A stretch of DNA of 64,000 nucleotides, from the NCBI RefSeq assembly GCF_900094835.1, contig NZ_FMAO01000002.1, forward strand, positions 1-64,000, in the 5' to 3' direction. Shown here piece after piece: positions 8,181 through 17,868 of the stretch (the first letter of the stretch is position 1; every line of letters begins with the position of its first letter). The notes beneath the pieces are model-generated. The model made no database searches and was not told the origin of the DNA. It worked only from the letters and a program-made list of their open reading frames with translations. Made by a program: the position numbers and the translations under genes. This DNA is from Weissella bombi. GTDB taxonomy: Bacteria > Bacillota > Bacilli > Lactobacillales > Lactobacillaceae.

Positions 8181-10547
8181 TTAATCCTTAAACTTATTGT
8201 AGTAGTTAGCACCTGGGAAATACCAATTTGCTCTACCAAATATCTTAATCGTGGCTGGAATAATAATCAAACGGACAAAGAAAGCATCAAATAAGATACC
8301 ACTTGCCAATGAAATTCCAATTGCCTTAATAGTTGGATCTTGAACCAATGCGAAACTACCAAAGACAGCAATCATAATTAATGCTGCTGTGATAATAACT
8401 GGACCACTTTCTTGCAAACCAGCCTTCACCGCAAGCTTATTATCACCGGTCGTAATATAAGTTTCACGAATTCTAGATACCATAAATACTTCGTAATCCA
8501 TTGCTAGTCCAAAGATAATTCCAATAACAATCACTGGTAAGAATGCTAATATTGGTGCTTTTTCACTAATATTGAAAAGACCATCTTGCATAATCATGGT
8601 TGTTAATCCTAATGAAGCGAATAACGACAAACCAAAGCCGATAATCGCCATAAGTGGAATAATAAATGACTTAAACATAAACATCAACAAGACGAATGCC
8701 AATACCATTACGATTCCCGTAAACATTGGGATAGCGTTATTCAACTTTTCTGAAATATCGATATTAACGGCGTTCGTTCCGGTCAAAGTAATCTTAGTAT
8801 CATCACTCTTTTGCAATGAATCCGAATAGCTGTTAATCTTTTGTGCCAACGTTTCAGTTTTAGCTGACGCAGTATTCGTCTTAGGCATAACAATAATTAA
8901 CGCATACTTTTTATCCTTACTAATTTGAGCTGGCACATCTGATATGGCAGCTTTCTTTACTTCTTGTGTAATCTTAGCTTGATATTCTTGCGTTGCTTTT
9001 TGAATTGCTTGTTGTTGCTCTGCCTGACCAGCAGTTGGATTAGACTTCATTAAGTCCATCACCTTAGCTTGCACATATTTTTGACCATCAGCCTTAATCT
9101 TCTCTTGCATTGCTGGTGACTTATACTTTGCAACAGCTTCTTTATTAACAACAGGTGCTAGCATTTTCACATTATCCATCTTGGCAATATGATCAGTAGC
9201 TTTCGTTAGAATCTTCTTGTTTTGTGCATCAGAATTTGACGTATCCAACTTTACAACACCAACTAATGTTGCGTTGTAACCATCCCCAAATTTATCTGCT
9301 GTCATCTCATAAGCTTGACGTTGTGTCGTGTTCTTAGGTAATGCACCATCAAATGGCATTCCCAAACGCATGTGTGACACTGGAATCATAAAGGCACCCA
9401 ATACAATCACACTCACGATAACCATAATAATTGGATGGTTAACAATTGACTTAGTCATAAAACCATCTTTTTTCGTCTTCGTTGACTTAACAGCTTTATC
9501 AGATGGCTTAACAAACTTATGCAACAATGAAATTAGTGCTGGCAATAGTGTTACAGCTGATAATACCGCAAACACAACACCAACAGCTGCTGCAATTCCC
9601 ATCTGTGTTAGGAAATCAATACCAACTAATGACAAACCAACAAGGGCGATGATAACTGTGACACCAGCAAACAAGACTGAACTTCCAGCACTTGATAACG
9701 TAACTGCCATCGCTTCATCTTCTGATATCACCTTACCAGTCTTATGCAATTCATTTTGTCGACTTGTCTTTAACTCACCAATAAAACGATGCAAAATAAA
9801 CAAAGCATAATCAATACCAACAGCCAAACTAATCATAATTGATAGCGTTTGAGCGACACTAGCAATTGAAAAGACATTCGTTCCCAGCATCACCACAATT
9901 AGTCCACTTACTAGACCAACAATCGCCGTAATAATTGGCAAACCAGCCGTCACAAATGACTTAAATAATACCATCAACAAGACAAAGGCAATCAAAATTC
10001 CAATAATCTCTGACGTACCACCAATGTCATAATCCATCATGACATTTCCTGAATAAGCAACTTTCAAATTGTTTGATTTTACTTTATCATTCGTGATTTT
10101 TTGAATATCATTTACAACACTCTTTGAAACATTATTAGCTTCTTTTTTGAATGTTATGCTGATAATACCAGTTGTCTTATCTTCACTAATTGTTTGTGAG
10201 TCATAAGGACTGGTAATTGTCTTAATGTTGTCTTGATGATCAGCTTTAATCTTCTTAACAGCAGCATTAATCCGTTTCTTATCAGCCTGTTCCTGAATAC
10301 TGTCGTCTTGTTTATTTTGCACAACAATATTCATTGTCCCGGCATCAACCGATTGATTAAATTCTTTCTTTAGAACACTCTGCACATCAGTTGATGGCAC
10401 ACCTGAAATCTTCAAATTTGTATTAAAATGAGATCCCATGGCAACCAAACTACCAATGAAAACAATCAATATTACTACCCAAGAAAGGAGAACTTTAAAC
10501 TTATTGTTATAAGTCCATTTACCAAACCTGGCTAAAAAATTATTCAT
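8181..10547 (-). CDS. MMPL/RND-family exporter
   Basis: A 788-residue inner-membrane transporter of the MMPL (YdfJ-like) group, which exports lipids or hydrophobic drugs using the proton gradient. It has the expected two-fold plan: one transmembrane helix, an extracellular loop (about 45-180), five helices, a second helix and loop, then five helices. The proton-relay motif is present in both halves as SLAVGIDYALFILHR and GLAMDYEVFMVSR. The second loop is rich in Lys and Gln. GGAGGAG lies 8 bases from the ATG. It is divergent from a TetR-type gene, so it is probably the repressor's target. Confidence 0.9.
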   Translation of the reverse strand: MNNFLARFGKWTYNNKFKVLLSWVVILIVFIGSLVAMGSHFNTNLKISGVPSTDVQSVLKKEFNQSVDAGTMNIVVQNKQDDSIQEQADKKRINAAVKKIKADHQDNIKTITSPYDSQTISEDKTTGIISITFKKEANNVSKSVVNDIQKITNDKVKSNNLKVAYSGNVMMDYDIGGTSEIIGILIAFVLLMVLFKSFVTAGLPIITAIVGLVSGLIVVMLGTNVFSIASVAQTLSIMISLAVGIDYALFILHRFIGELKTSRQNELHKTGKVISEDEAMAVTLSSAGSSVLFAGVTVIIALVGLSLVGIDFLTQMGIAAAVGVVFAVLSAVTLLPALISLLHKFVKPSDKAVKSTKTKKDGFMTKSIVNHPIIMVIVSVIVLGAFMIPVSHMRLGMPFDGALPKNTTQRQAYEMTADKFGDGYNATLVGVVKLDTSNSDAQNKKILTKATDHIAKMDNVKMLAPVVNKEAVAKYKSPAMQEKIKADGQKYVQAKVMDLMKSNPTAGQAEQQQAIQKATQEYQAKITQEVKKAAISDVPAQISKDKKYALIIVMPKTNTASAKTETLAQKINSYSDSLQKSDDTKITLTGTNAVNIDISEKLNNAIPMFTGIVMVLAFVLLMFMFKSFIIPLMAIIGFGLSLFASLGLTTMIMQDGLFNISEKAPILAFLPVIVIGIIFGLAMDYEVFMVSRIRETYITTGDNKLAVKAGLQESGPVIITAALIMIAVFGSFALVQDPTIKAIGISLASGILFDAFFVRLIIIPATIKIFGRANWYFPGANYYNKFKD

Positions 10548-10660
10548 CTATTTTCTCCTCCATATTAAACTATTAACTTATAATTTAATTGATTTTGCGA
10601 ATGGTGTCCATGTACAATAAATGTGAAGTGCACATCAAATGGTCATCGGAGGGCATTTAT
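10548..10660. promoter_or_regulatory. divergent promoter region of the MMPL exporter and TetR gene
   Basis: On the plus strand TTGATT (10589-10594) is 18 bp from TACAAT (10613-10618). On the minus strand TGGACA is 17 bp from TAAATT. The two promoters overlap between about 10589 and 10615, so one repressor bound here would silence both. A short ATGTG-AAGTG-CACAT dyad at 10620-10634 is a candidate operator. Confidence 0.55.
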
Positions 10661-11164
10661 ATGGGAAATTTAAGCCAAAAAAGAATGGAAAAAGTTATTT
10701 TTACCAGTTTCAAAGAATTACTGATAAAAAATAAATTTTCAGATATTAGCATCACTATGATTGCTAATCAAGCCCTCATCCATAGAAATACTGTTTATCA
10801 TCACTTTACTGATAAATATGACTTATTAAATAAATATATTGAATATGAAGCTAAAAATTTTCCTATCGATTTTAGTAATTTTGAAAACCATCCATTCCAA
10901 AACATTCATGATTTACTCATAACATCATTTGAAAAAATTATTAGCTACCAAAAAGATGATCATGATTTTAATTTAATTATTCAAAATGGTTTCTTAAAAT
11001 TAATCGTCAACGCTCAAGAAGATGATCAAATTTTTTGGTTCATTGGCAAGATTGCCAGTATTTTATTATGGAATGATTTTCATAATGGTTATTACGAATT
11101 AATTCGTGACTATCAAGCATTGGATAAAATTTATCAAACCGGTGTCTTCCCTAAAGTTGAATAA
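10661..11164 (+). CDS. TetR-family transcriptional regulator
   Basis: 167 residues from the ATG at 10661, which has GGAGGG seven bases upstream; longer in-frame starts back to 10589 fall inside the promoter and lack a ribosome site. The N-terminal helix-turn-helix (FSDISITMIANQALIHRNTVYHHFTDKYDLL) is typical TetR; the C-terminal helices form the ligand and dimer domain. It is most like the DUF-type TetR regulators of lactic acid bacteria paired with MMPL exporters. Its low GC content is striking next to the exporter. Confidence 0.85.
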   Translation: MGNLSQKRMEKVIFTSFKELLIKNKFSDISITMIANQALIHRNTVYHHFTDKYDLLNKYIEYEAKNFPIDFSNFENHPFQNIHDLLITSFEKIISYQKDDHDFNLIIQNGFLKLIVNAQEDDQIFWFIGKIASILLWNDFHNGYYELIRDYQALDKIYQTGVFPKVE

Positions 11165-11180
11165 TTGGTTTTACCAATAG

Positions 11181-11225
11181 AAAAAGCAACCCTGGTATTA
11201 ATTAAATACTAAGGTTGCTTTATTT
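11181..11225. terminator. bidirectional terminator between tetR-like gene and P-type ATPase
   Basis: AAAGCAACC (11183-11191) pairs with GGTTGCTTT (11213-11221), with a weaker inner stem, and T or A runs on both sides. Confidence 0.85.
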
Positions 11226-13915
11226 TATCTATCAACTTTTTTTAAACGACGGTACTTGTCTAGCTCAGTAATAACCAAAACAAGCAATCCGATTGCAATA
11301 ACAATACTCCAATTAATTAATGACAATGGTCCCGTAGAGAAGATAGTATTCATAAATGGCAAGTAAGTAAATACTATTTGCAAAATAATCATCAAACCAA
11401 TTGCACCAAACGCCATTGGATTCGTCCAAAATGACTTACTCAATACAGAATCTGCAGTTCTAATATTAAATAGATAGAAAATCTTACCAAATATTATTGT
11501 ATTAACAGCCATCGTACTTGCAATTGAAAAACCAACTAAATTATCAAACCACTCAAAGACAACTAGCGCTCCAGCAGCAATAATCACGCTGACATAAATC
11601 ATTTGAAAAACATCATATCGATTCATTAATTTTTCTGTCGTTTTACGCGGTGAACGGTTCATAATGCCTGGCTCAGCAGGTTCAAAAATGAATGCCAGTT
11701 GTAACGTCAATGCTGACACCATATTAATCCATAACAATTGAATTGCCGTCATTGGCATTGTCTGTTGTAATAGAATACTAAAAACAACAATTAACCCTTC
11801 AGCAAAACTTGTCGGTAACAAATACAAAATCGTTTTACGAATATTATCATATAATCGTCGTCCTTGCTCAATCGCCGTTTTAATCGTTGAAAAATCATCA
11901 TTAGCCAAAACCATATCTGCTGAATCCTTAGCAACGTCTGTTCCTTTAATTCCCATGGCAACACCAATATCCGCCTTCTTCAAGGCCGGTGCATCATTAA
12001 CGCCATCCCCAGTCATTGCTGTAACTAAATTATTTGCTTGATATGCTGCTATAATGCGCAGTTTATCTTGCGGTGTCGTCCGTGCAAACACATCATATTT
12101 TGTAACGACTTCAGCTAATTGTGCATCAGACAAATCCTCAACATCTGATCCTGTAATAACCTGAATATTTTCAGCTAACCCAAGTTGTTTACCGATTGCC
12201 TTTGCAGTGTCTGGGCTATCACCAGTAATCATTTTTACATAAATACCAGCTTGACGCATATCAGCAATGGCATCAATAACTTCTGGACGTGGCGGATCAA
12301 TAATCGCTGCTAATCCCAAAAAGTTTATACCGTACTTTTGTAACGTATCATGCGTTACTTCTTCAACATTTTGTTCAACATCAATATATCCAACTGCAAT
12401 CACACGCTTCCCTGATTGTGCAAATTCCGACGCTAATTCAGACCAATACTGACGATCAAAATTGCCATTTTGTTCTGCTAAATCAAATAATTTGTCAGGA
12501 GAACCCTTAATTGCAATGAAACGTTCATATCGTTGATTTTCTGCTAAACGCGCCATGTAACGATAATCCGAATCAAAAGGAATTCGATCAATTTCTGTTA
12601 GCTTAGGATTTTTTTGACCAAAGGCTTTGTAATATGCCGACAAAAATGAAGCATCTGTCGGTTCACCATTAATATTCCAAACACCGTCTTCTTCAGTTAA
12701 GAAGGTATCATTAGCTTGATGCCCCATAGTTAAAAACATTTCCAGTTGGTTATCTTGTGTAACATCTACAGGAATGCCATCGTACAAAATCTCGCCTACT
12801 GGTGCATATCCAGTCCCTGTAACTTTATAATGCTTTTTAGCAATGACAATATCTTGAATTGTCATCTCATTTTTAGTTAGCGTTCCTGTCTTATCAGAAG
12901 CAATAATATCTACTGCTCCCAATGTCTCAGCAGCAGGTAATGTTTTCACAATAGCATCTTTTTTCGTTAGTTTTTTAACACCTGTCGCCAAGATAATTGA
13001 AGTTGCAGCAGGCAAACCCTCAGGAACTGAACCAACAATCATCGCAATAATTGCCATAACTAATGTTGGTAATTCATAAATATTTAAAAACCATCCAAAA
13101 ACAAACACTAATAATGCAACAGCAATAATTACCCAAGAGATACCATTACCCAAACGGTTCAATTCTCTCGTCAAAGGTGATTTTTCACCAGAAACATCCG
13201 CAACACTTTTTGAAATTTGACCAATTTGTGTATTTATTCCCGTCGCAACAACAATACCCGTTGCACTACCATTGGTAACAGACGTTGATGCGTACGCCAT
13301 ATTACCTCTCTCCGCTAGTGGTACTTTACCCACCAAAACGACTTCATCCTTTAACACAGAATCAGCTTCACCTGTCAAAGAAGATTCTTGCACGCGTAGA
13401 TTATCGGCATCAACAATTCGTAAATCGGCAGGAACATTATCACCTGCTTCTAAATAAACTAAATCACCTGGTACCAATTCACGTGCGGGTACATCAAATC
13501 GTTCACCATTTCGCAAAACCGTTGCATCAACAGATAACATGTTTTTGATTTTATCCAACGCATTACTTGCATTTACTTCTTGTATATAACCAATTAATGC
13601 ATTCACAATAACTACTAAACCGATAACTACAGCATCCGAATAATGCCCCATCAATAGTGTTAAAGCTGCTGCAACAATTAAAATATAAATAATAACACTG
13701 TTAAACTGTCTCAAAAAAATCAACCATTTAGGAACTGATTTCAAAGTAACTTCGTTATAACCGTGTATCCTTAGCCGTTTATCTATTTCATGTGGCTGAA
13801 GCCCTGCTGGATAATTTGACTGTAAATCATCAATGACCTGTACCCAATCTTGATTATAAAAATCTGACTGTTTGGACAACAGGCCGTCATCTGACTCACT
13901 ACTCGATCTATTCAT
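11225..13915 (-). CDS. P2-type cation-transporting ATPase, probably Mn2+-responsive
   Basis: An 896-residue P-type ATPase with ten predicted membrane helices. Motifs: LTGEA (actuator, 180-184), PEGLP in helix 4 (298-302), the phosphorylated D341 in SDKTGTLTKNE, and TGDGVNDAPALKKADIGVAMG at the hinge. The architecture is that of calcium pumps, but helix 6 reads INMVSALTLQLAF where SERCA-type pumps have NLVTDG, so one calcium ligand position differs. A yybP-ykoY manganese riboswitch precedes it; in Lactococcus lactis the same riboswitch controls the P-type ATPase YoaB. I infer export of Mn2+ (or Ca2+) under metal excess. AAAGGGG precedes the ATG. An MgtA-like importer is a less likely alternative. 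Confidence 0.88.
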   Translation of the reverse strand: MNRSSSESDDGLLSKQSDFYNQDWVQVIDDLQSNYPAGLQPHEIDKRLRIHGYNEVTLKSVPKWLIFLRQFNSVIIYILIVAAALTLLMGHYSDAVVIGLVVIVNALIGYIQEVNASNALDKIKNMLSVDATVLRNGERFDVPARELVPGDLVYLEAGDNVPADLRIVDADNLRVQESSLTGEADSVLKDEVVLVGKVPLAERGNMAYASTSVTNGSATGIVVATGINTQIGQISKSVADVSGEKSPLTRELNRLGNGISWVIIAVALLVFVFGWFLNIYELPTLVMAIIAMIVGSVPEGLPAATSIILATGVKKLTKKDAIVKTLPAAETLGAVDIIASDKTGTLTKNEMTIQDIVIAKKHYKVTGTGYAPVGEILYDGIPVDVTQDNQLEMFLTMGHQANDTFLTEEDGVWNINGEPTDASFLSAYYKAFGQKNPKLTEIDRIPFDSDYRYMARLAENQRYERFIAIKGSPDKLFDLAEQNGNFDRQYWSELASEFAQSGKRVIAVGYIDVEQNVEEVTHDTLQKYGINFLGLAAIIDPPRPEVIDAIADMRQAGIYVKMITGDSPDTAKAIGKQLGLAENIQVITGSDVEDLSDAQLAEVVTKYDVFARTTPQDKLRIIAAYQANNLVTAMTGDGVNDAPALKKADIGVAMGIKGTDVAKDSADMVLANDDFSTIKTAIEQGRRLYDNIRKTILYLLPTSFAEGLIVVFSILLQQTMPMTAIQLLWINMVSALTLQLAFIFEPAEPGIMNRSPRKTTEKLMNRYDVFQMIYVSVIIAAGALVVFEWFDNLVGFSIASTMAVNTIIFGKIFYLFNIRTADSVLSKSFWTNPMAFGAIGLMIILQIVFTYLPFMNTIFSTGPLSLINWSIVIAIGLLVLVITELDKYRRLKKVDR

Positions 13916-13939
13916 TTGTACACCCCTTTAAGGAAAATA

Positions 13940-14032
13940 TTCTCTGCGTCTTGCTATTTAAGGTTGGCCGCTAGATACCTAATCTAGTTAGTCAGTTTCC
14001 CACGCATATGCGCCGCTACTCCCGCAAGTGTT
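13940..14032 (-). ncRNA. yybP-ykoY manganese riboswitch
   Basis: On the minus strand the leader contains the two hallmark segments of this class: GGGAGTAGC (about 14015-14023) and TAGCAAGAC (about 13948-13956). A TTGCG/CGCAG basal stem joins the ends, a GCGCATATGCGT hairpin follows the first segment, and a CTAGAT/ATCTAG hairpin (13969-13985) lies in the second arm. The aptamer ends about 20 bases before the Shine-Dalgarno of the P-type ATPase. In known members Mn2+ binds between the two conserved loops and turns expression on. No intrinsic terminator is obvious, so control may be at translation. Confidence 0.8.
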
Positions 14033-14109
14033 ACAAATAAAAAGTAAGTTAATTTCGCAAATAATATCATGCTTAACTTAATTCGTACATAAATCATCTT
14101 TTACTGTTA

Positions 14110-14973
14110 CTACTTTAAATAACTAACCGGCTTCTTAACTTCAATCTTCGTACCATCATACGTATCCTTAATATATTTTTGAATAGCCGGATCATGGTAC
14201 AAAGTAACTAATTTTTGATAGTCTTTTTTATTCCGATCACTAATATCCGCTGCCGCTGCTAAAATATTAATATTTTGGCGCGTACTCTGATTAATTTTTT
14301 CATGATACAAGGAATCTTTCATAACATTTAGCTTTCCTTCTAAGGCAACTGTATTCGAAATTAATGCCGCATCAACACTATTTAAAATACGTGGTCCAGT
14401 TGTATCATCTATTTTTTTAAATTTTAGATTACGTGGATTGGATACAACATCATCCGTATTACCTAATGCATCAAAACCGGCTTTTAATTTAATCAAACCA
14501 GCATCTTGCAATAACAATAAGCCACGCGAAGTATTTGCAGGATTATCAGCGATCGCAATTGTTGCACCTGCCGGAATATCCTTAAGTTTTTGATACTTAT
14601 CTGAATATATACCCATTGGTTCTAAGTAAGTGGTTCCTAAATTCATTAACTTATGTTTTGGATTTTCATGATTATAAGATTTTAAATATGAATAAGACTG
14701 AAAAGCATTCACATTTACATTATGTTCTGCCGTAGCATTATTTAATTGCACACCATCATTAATTTGTTTAACCGTAATTTTTAAGTTAAGTTTTCGTGCT
14801 TCCTTACTTTTAGCAATGTGTTGCCAAACTTGATAGTCACTTCCCATTGAGCCCACGGTTATTTGTTCTGGCGCATGCGATATTTTATACGTGTTATACG
14901 TATGCAGACCAACTGCAATACCACCAAGAACCACCAAACTGCTGATTAGTATCAGCCAATTTTTTATTTTCAC
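14110..14973 (-). CDS. metQ: methionine ABC transporter substrate-binding protein, non-lipidated form
   Basis: 287 residues of the NlpA/MetQ family: ITVGSMGSDYQVWQHIAKS, VNVNAFQSYSYLKSYN and AIADNPANTSRGLLLLQDAGLI are characteristic. It binds methionine outside the membrane and delivers it to MetNI. MetQ is normally a lipoprotein with a cysteine at the end of its signal peptide; here the N-terminal hydrophobic segment (LVVLGGIAVGLHTYN) has no cysteine, so the protein is probably held by an uncleaved helix. The start is a GTG with AGGAGG seven bases upstream. Last gene of the SDR-metN-metI-metQ operon. Confidence 0.92.
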   Translation of the reverse strand: MKIKNWLILISSLVVLGGIAVGLHTYNTYKISHAPEQITVGSMGSDYQVWQHIAKSKEARKLNLKITVKQINDGVQLNNATAEHNVNVNAFQSYSYLKSYNHENPKHKLMNLGTTYLEPMGIYSDKYQKLKDIPAGATIAIADNPANTSRGLLLLQDAGLIKLKAGFDALGNTDDVVSNPRNLKFKKIDDTTGPRILNSVDAALISNTVALEGKLNVMKDSLYHEKINQSTRQNINILAAAADISDRNKKDYQKLVTLYHDPAIQKYIKDTYDGTKIEVKKPVSYLK

Positions 14974-15005
14974 AGTTACGCCTCCTATATTTTGATTTGA
15001 TGACC

Positions 15006-15680
15006 TTAAAATCGTTCAACCTTTTTGGCAATCCAATCGCCAATTATCTGAACAATGAACACCATCACCAAAATAACTAGCAAGGCAGCAATCGTGACAT
15101 CATTTTCAAAACGCGCATAACCGACACTGATTGCAATATCTCCTAGTCCACCAGAACCGATTGCCCCTGCCATTGTCGTCAATCCAAGTAAACTAATAAT
15201 AGTTACTATCGAAACACGTATAATATCAGGCAAGCATTCACGTAAATAAATACGATAAATAATTTCACCAGTACTTGAACCCATTGCCTGTGCCGCTTCA
15301 ATCACTGATGGTTCAATACTTAAAAGTGCATTTTGAACTTGGCGCGCATAAAAAGGAAAAATACCAACAATTAACGGTACAAGTGCCGCCGGCGTACCAA
15401 CCGTTGTACCAACAATATACTTTGTGATTGGTGCCATTACCGCCAATAAAATAATAAAAGGTACTGACCGTAACAAATTCACTAGTTTATCTAAGAAATT
15501 ATAAAATGGTGGATCAGCATTAATACCACCGGGCTGCGTCACCACTAAAAAAATACCTGTTCCTAATCCTAAAACACCGGCAATTAATGCTGACCAAAAC
15601 GTCATATACAACGTTTCCCAAGTTGCTTGCACAAATTGCGGCCAAATTGGAACAACATTTGGAAACCAATTAGCTAACAT
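15006..15680 (-). CDS. metI: methionine ABC transporter permease
   Basis: 224 residues with five to six membrane helices; the EAA coupling motif reads EAAQAMGSSTGEIIYRIYLRE (about 131-151). It forms the membrane channel for the MetNIQ importer. It overlaps metN by 11 bp, implying translational coupling, and has AGGAGC before its ATG. Confidence 0.94.
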   Translation of the reverse strand: MLANWFPNVVPIWPQFVQATWETLYMTFWSALIAGVLGLGTGIFLVVTQPGGINADPPFYNFLDKLVNLLRSVPFIILLAVMAPITKYIVGTTVGTPAALVPLIVGIFPFYARQVQNALLSIEPSVIEAAQAMGSSTGEIIYRIYLRECLPDIIRVSIVTIISLLGLTTMAGAIGSGGLGDIAISVGYARFENDVTIAALLVILVMVFIVQIIGDWIAKKVERF

Positions 15681-16743
15681 AAATCTGCTCCTCTCCCGTA
15701 GAAAAATCGGTTACAACAACGCCAACTGTTGTCAGATAATCCAATATTGTCGCAAAGTGTTCATCTGATGCCGTTAAGACAATTAGCATGTAACCTAATG
15801 ACAACTGGGCAACTTTTTGTACATTCGCAAATAAAATACTAGCTGATATGCCGTATTTAATAGCTAGAGATGAAATAACTGCTTCACTGGTAACTTCACT
15901 AGAAAAACGCAAATATAACAATCGTTCATTAGATTGTAAGTTTTCAATTAGATGATCATCACTAATTTGTTGACGCATTTCGGTCACGTTAGCTGCTGAT
16001 TCCACAAACTTTTGCGTTAAAGCTTGTTTAGGAGCCGTAAATACTTCACTAACTGAACCTTTTTCAATAATGCGACCCTTTTCCATTACGGCAACATTTT
16101 GACAAATTGACTTAATCACTTGCATTTCATGCGTAATCAACACGATGGTTAGCCCTAATTTTTCATTTAAATGCTTTAGTAATTGCAAAATATCTTCCGT
16201 CGTCTGTGGATCTAATGCACTTGTCGCTTCATCACTAATTAGAACATCAGGATTATTAGCCAGTGCTCGAGCAATGGCAACACGCTGCTTTTGTCCACCT
16301 GATAATTCATCTGGATAAGCCTTAGCGTATTCATCCAAACCAACTAATTTTAATAATTCCAACGCTTTAGCATGTCGCTTACTACGTGACATTTTTTGAC
16401 TTAATAATGGATACTCAACATTATTTAAAACTGTTCGTGACCGTAATAAATTAAAATGTTGAAAAATCATCCCCACCTTTTTTCGCACACCACGTAATTC
16501 CTTATCATGCAAAGACAACAAATCCTGTCCCAAAATACTAACAGATCCTGTATCAGGTCGTTGCAATAAGTTGATGATACGTACTAAAGTACTTTTCCCG
16601 GCACCGGAATAACCGATAATGCCATAAATACTCCCCTTTTCGACCTGCAATGACACATTATCTAGCGCAACTAAATTTTCATTATTGCGTTTAAATGTCA
16701 CGTTTATCTGTTGTAAATCAATTGCGATATTAGTTGCGCTCAT
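15670..16743 (-). CDS. metN: methionine ABC transporter ATP-binding protein
   Basis: 357 residues. Walker A is GYSGAGKST, the signature LSGGQKQRVAIARAL, Walker B VLISDEATSALDP, and the switch histidine lies in ITHEMQV. The C-terminal hundred residues form the NIL (ACT-like) domain through which methionine inhibits its own uptake. AAGGAGG lies eight bases before the ATG. It follows the SDR gene by 36 bp without a terminator, so both share the upstream T-box control. Confidence 0.95.
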   Translation of the reverse strand: MSATNIAIDLQQINVTFKRNNENLVALDNVSLQVEKGSIYGIIGYSGAGKSTLVRIINLLQRPDTGSVSILGQDLLSLHDKELRGVRKKVGMIFQHFNLLRSRTVLNNVEYPLLSQKMSRSKRHAKALELLKLVGLDEYAKAYPDELSGGQKQRVAIARALANNPDVLISDEATSALDPQTTEDILQLLKHLNEKLGLTIVLITHEMQVIKSICQNVAVMEKGRIIEKGSVSEVFTAPKQALTQKFVESAANVTEMRQQISDDHLIENLQSNERLLYLRFSSEVTSEAVISSLAIKYGISASILFANVQKVAQLSLGYMLIVLTASDEHFATILDYLTTVGVVVTDFSTGEEQIYVS

Positions 16744-16779
16744 CTACTAATCCTCCTTCCTTTTTTAACGCATATTGTG

Positions 16780-17550
16780 TTAGCTAAAGTGCATACCTCC
16801 ATCAACTAGCATCGTTTGTCCTGTAATGTATGCTGCATTTGGTGAAGCAAACCAAGCAATCACCTCTGCAACATCGGCAGGTGTTCCTTCACGCCCTAAA
16901 CCAATTTCGGTTAAACAATTTGCTTGCTGCTCAGGTACCGAAAGTCCTTTAATTTCAGCTGTTCTGGCATCAATACTGTCACGCAAAGGTGTGCGTACAA
17001 TTCCTGGACTATATGAATTAACCGTAATTTGGTCAGCAGCTAACTCCTTAGCTGCTGATTGGGTTAACCCACGAATACCAAATTTTGATGCTGAATAAGC
17101 ACTTTGTAGCGCTGATGCTTCTACACTAGCTAGTGATGCTGCATTAATAATGCGTCCACCATGACCTTGTGCTTTAAACTTTGTTGCAGCAGCTTGAATT
17201 CCCCAATAGGTTCCTTTCAAATTTACGTCAAACAAACGTGAAATTTTATCAGGATCCGAATCAATCACGGAATCAATAAAAGCAACACCAGCATTGTTGA
17301 CGAAAACAGCTAATTCACCTAAATCGTTGATTGCATCTTCAACTAATTGAAAAACAGCTTCACGATCAGAAACATCAATAATATAAGCTTTTGCTTCAAA
17401 TCCTTGATCACGTAAATTCTGTGCGACTTGTGTCACTGTTTGTTCATTGATGTCAGCAACAGCGATATTAAAACCATCTTTTGCCAATCGATATGCGGTT
17501 GCTTCTCCAATACCTTGTCCTGCACCAGTAATAATTGCTGTTTTTCCCAT
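16780..17550 (-). CDS. short-chain dehydrogenase, diacetyl/acetoin reductase type
   Basis: 256 residues of a classical SDR. TGAGQGIG binds NAD(H) near the N-terminus, NNAG is at about 88, the catalytic Ser lies in INAASLASV and YSASK gives Tyr and Lys; GRIINAAS and GQTMLVDGGMHF match the ButA/BudC branch that reduces diacetyl and acetoin to 2,3-butanediol. The surprise is its place: first gene behind two T-box leaders and upstream of metNIQ. That suggests either a substrate linked to methionine or sulfur compounds or simple insertion into the operon. AAGGGGA precedes the ATG. Confidence 0.85.
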   Translation of the reverse strand: MGKTAIITGAGQGIGEATAYRLAKDGFNIAVADINEQTVTQVAQNLRDQGFEAKAYIIDVSDREAVFQLVEDAINDLGELAVFVNNAGVAFIDSVIDSDPDKISRLFDVNLKGTYWGIQAAATKFKAQGHGGRIINAASLASVEASALQSAYSASKFGIRGLTQSAAKELAADQITVNSYSPGIVRTPLRDSIDARTAEIKGLSVPEQQANCLTEIGLGREGTPADVAEVIAWFASPNAAYITGQTMLVDGGMHFS

Positions 17551-17571
17551 GTTTTTTCCCCTTATTCTGTA

Positions 17572-17850
17572 TTATCCAAATAAAAAAGCCCCACTCCTGT
17601 TAAATACAGAAGCGAGGACATCGCGATACCATTCTGATTTGTTTGCCGATTACTCTAACAAACCTCATCACCCAAAATTGGGTTAGTCTAATAACGGTGA
17701 CAAACCGCCTAACGCTTACAATATCGTTCACGTTACGTGATCATCGGCCATTTTTCATGTGCAATCCTTGTTACGACTCTCATCAACTGTCGTTTTTCTG
17801 TAAACATTTTTGCCATTACTTTCCGAATCATATCATTTTAGTTTTTATTA
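17572..17850 (-). ncRNA. T-box riboswitch, proximal copy
   Basis: Read on the minus strand, CAGAATGGTATCGCGA (17621-17636) matches the T-box core with one substitution (TATCGCG for TACCGCG). It is followed by a 12-bp stem (17606-17617 with 17589-17600) around ATTTA and then CTTTTTTATTT, an intrinsic terminator 20-30 bp before the SDR ribosome site. Upstream sequence has an AGTAATGG segment and a long imperfect stem I. A candidate specifier is ATG in GAAAAATGGCC, matching methionine. The UGGU bulge fits a tRNA with A at the discriminator position, as in tRNA-Met. Confidence 0.82.
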
Positions 17851-17868
17851 AAAAGCCTTGATAAACGT

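Noticed and set aside
9328-9810. 160-codon plus-strand open frame inside the MMPL gene
   Set aside because: Antisense of a long membrane-protein gene with biased codons; no ribosome site or domain.
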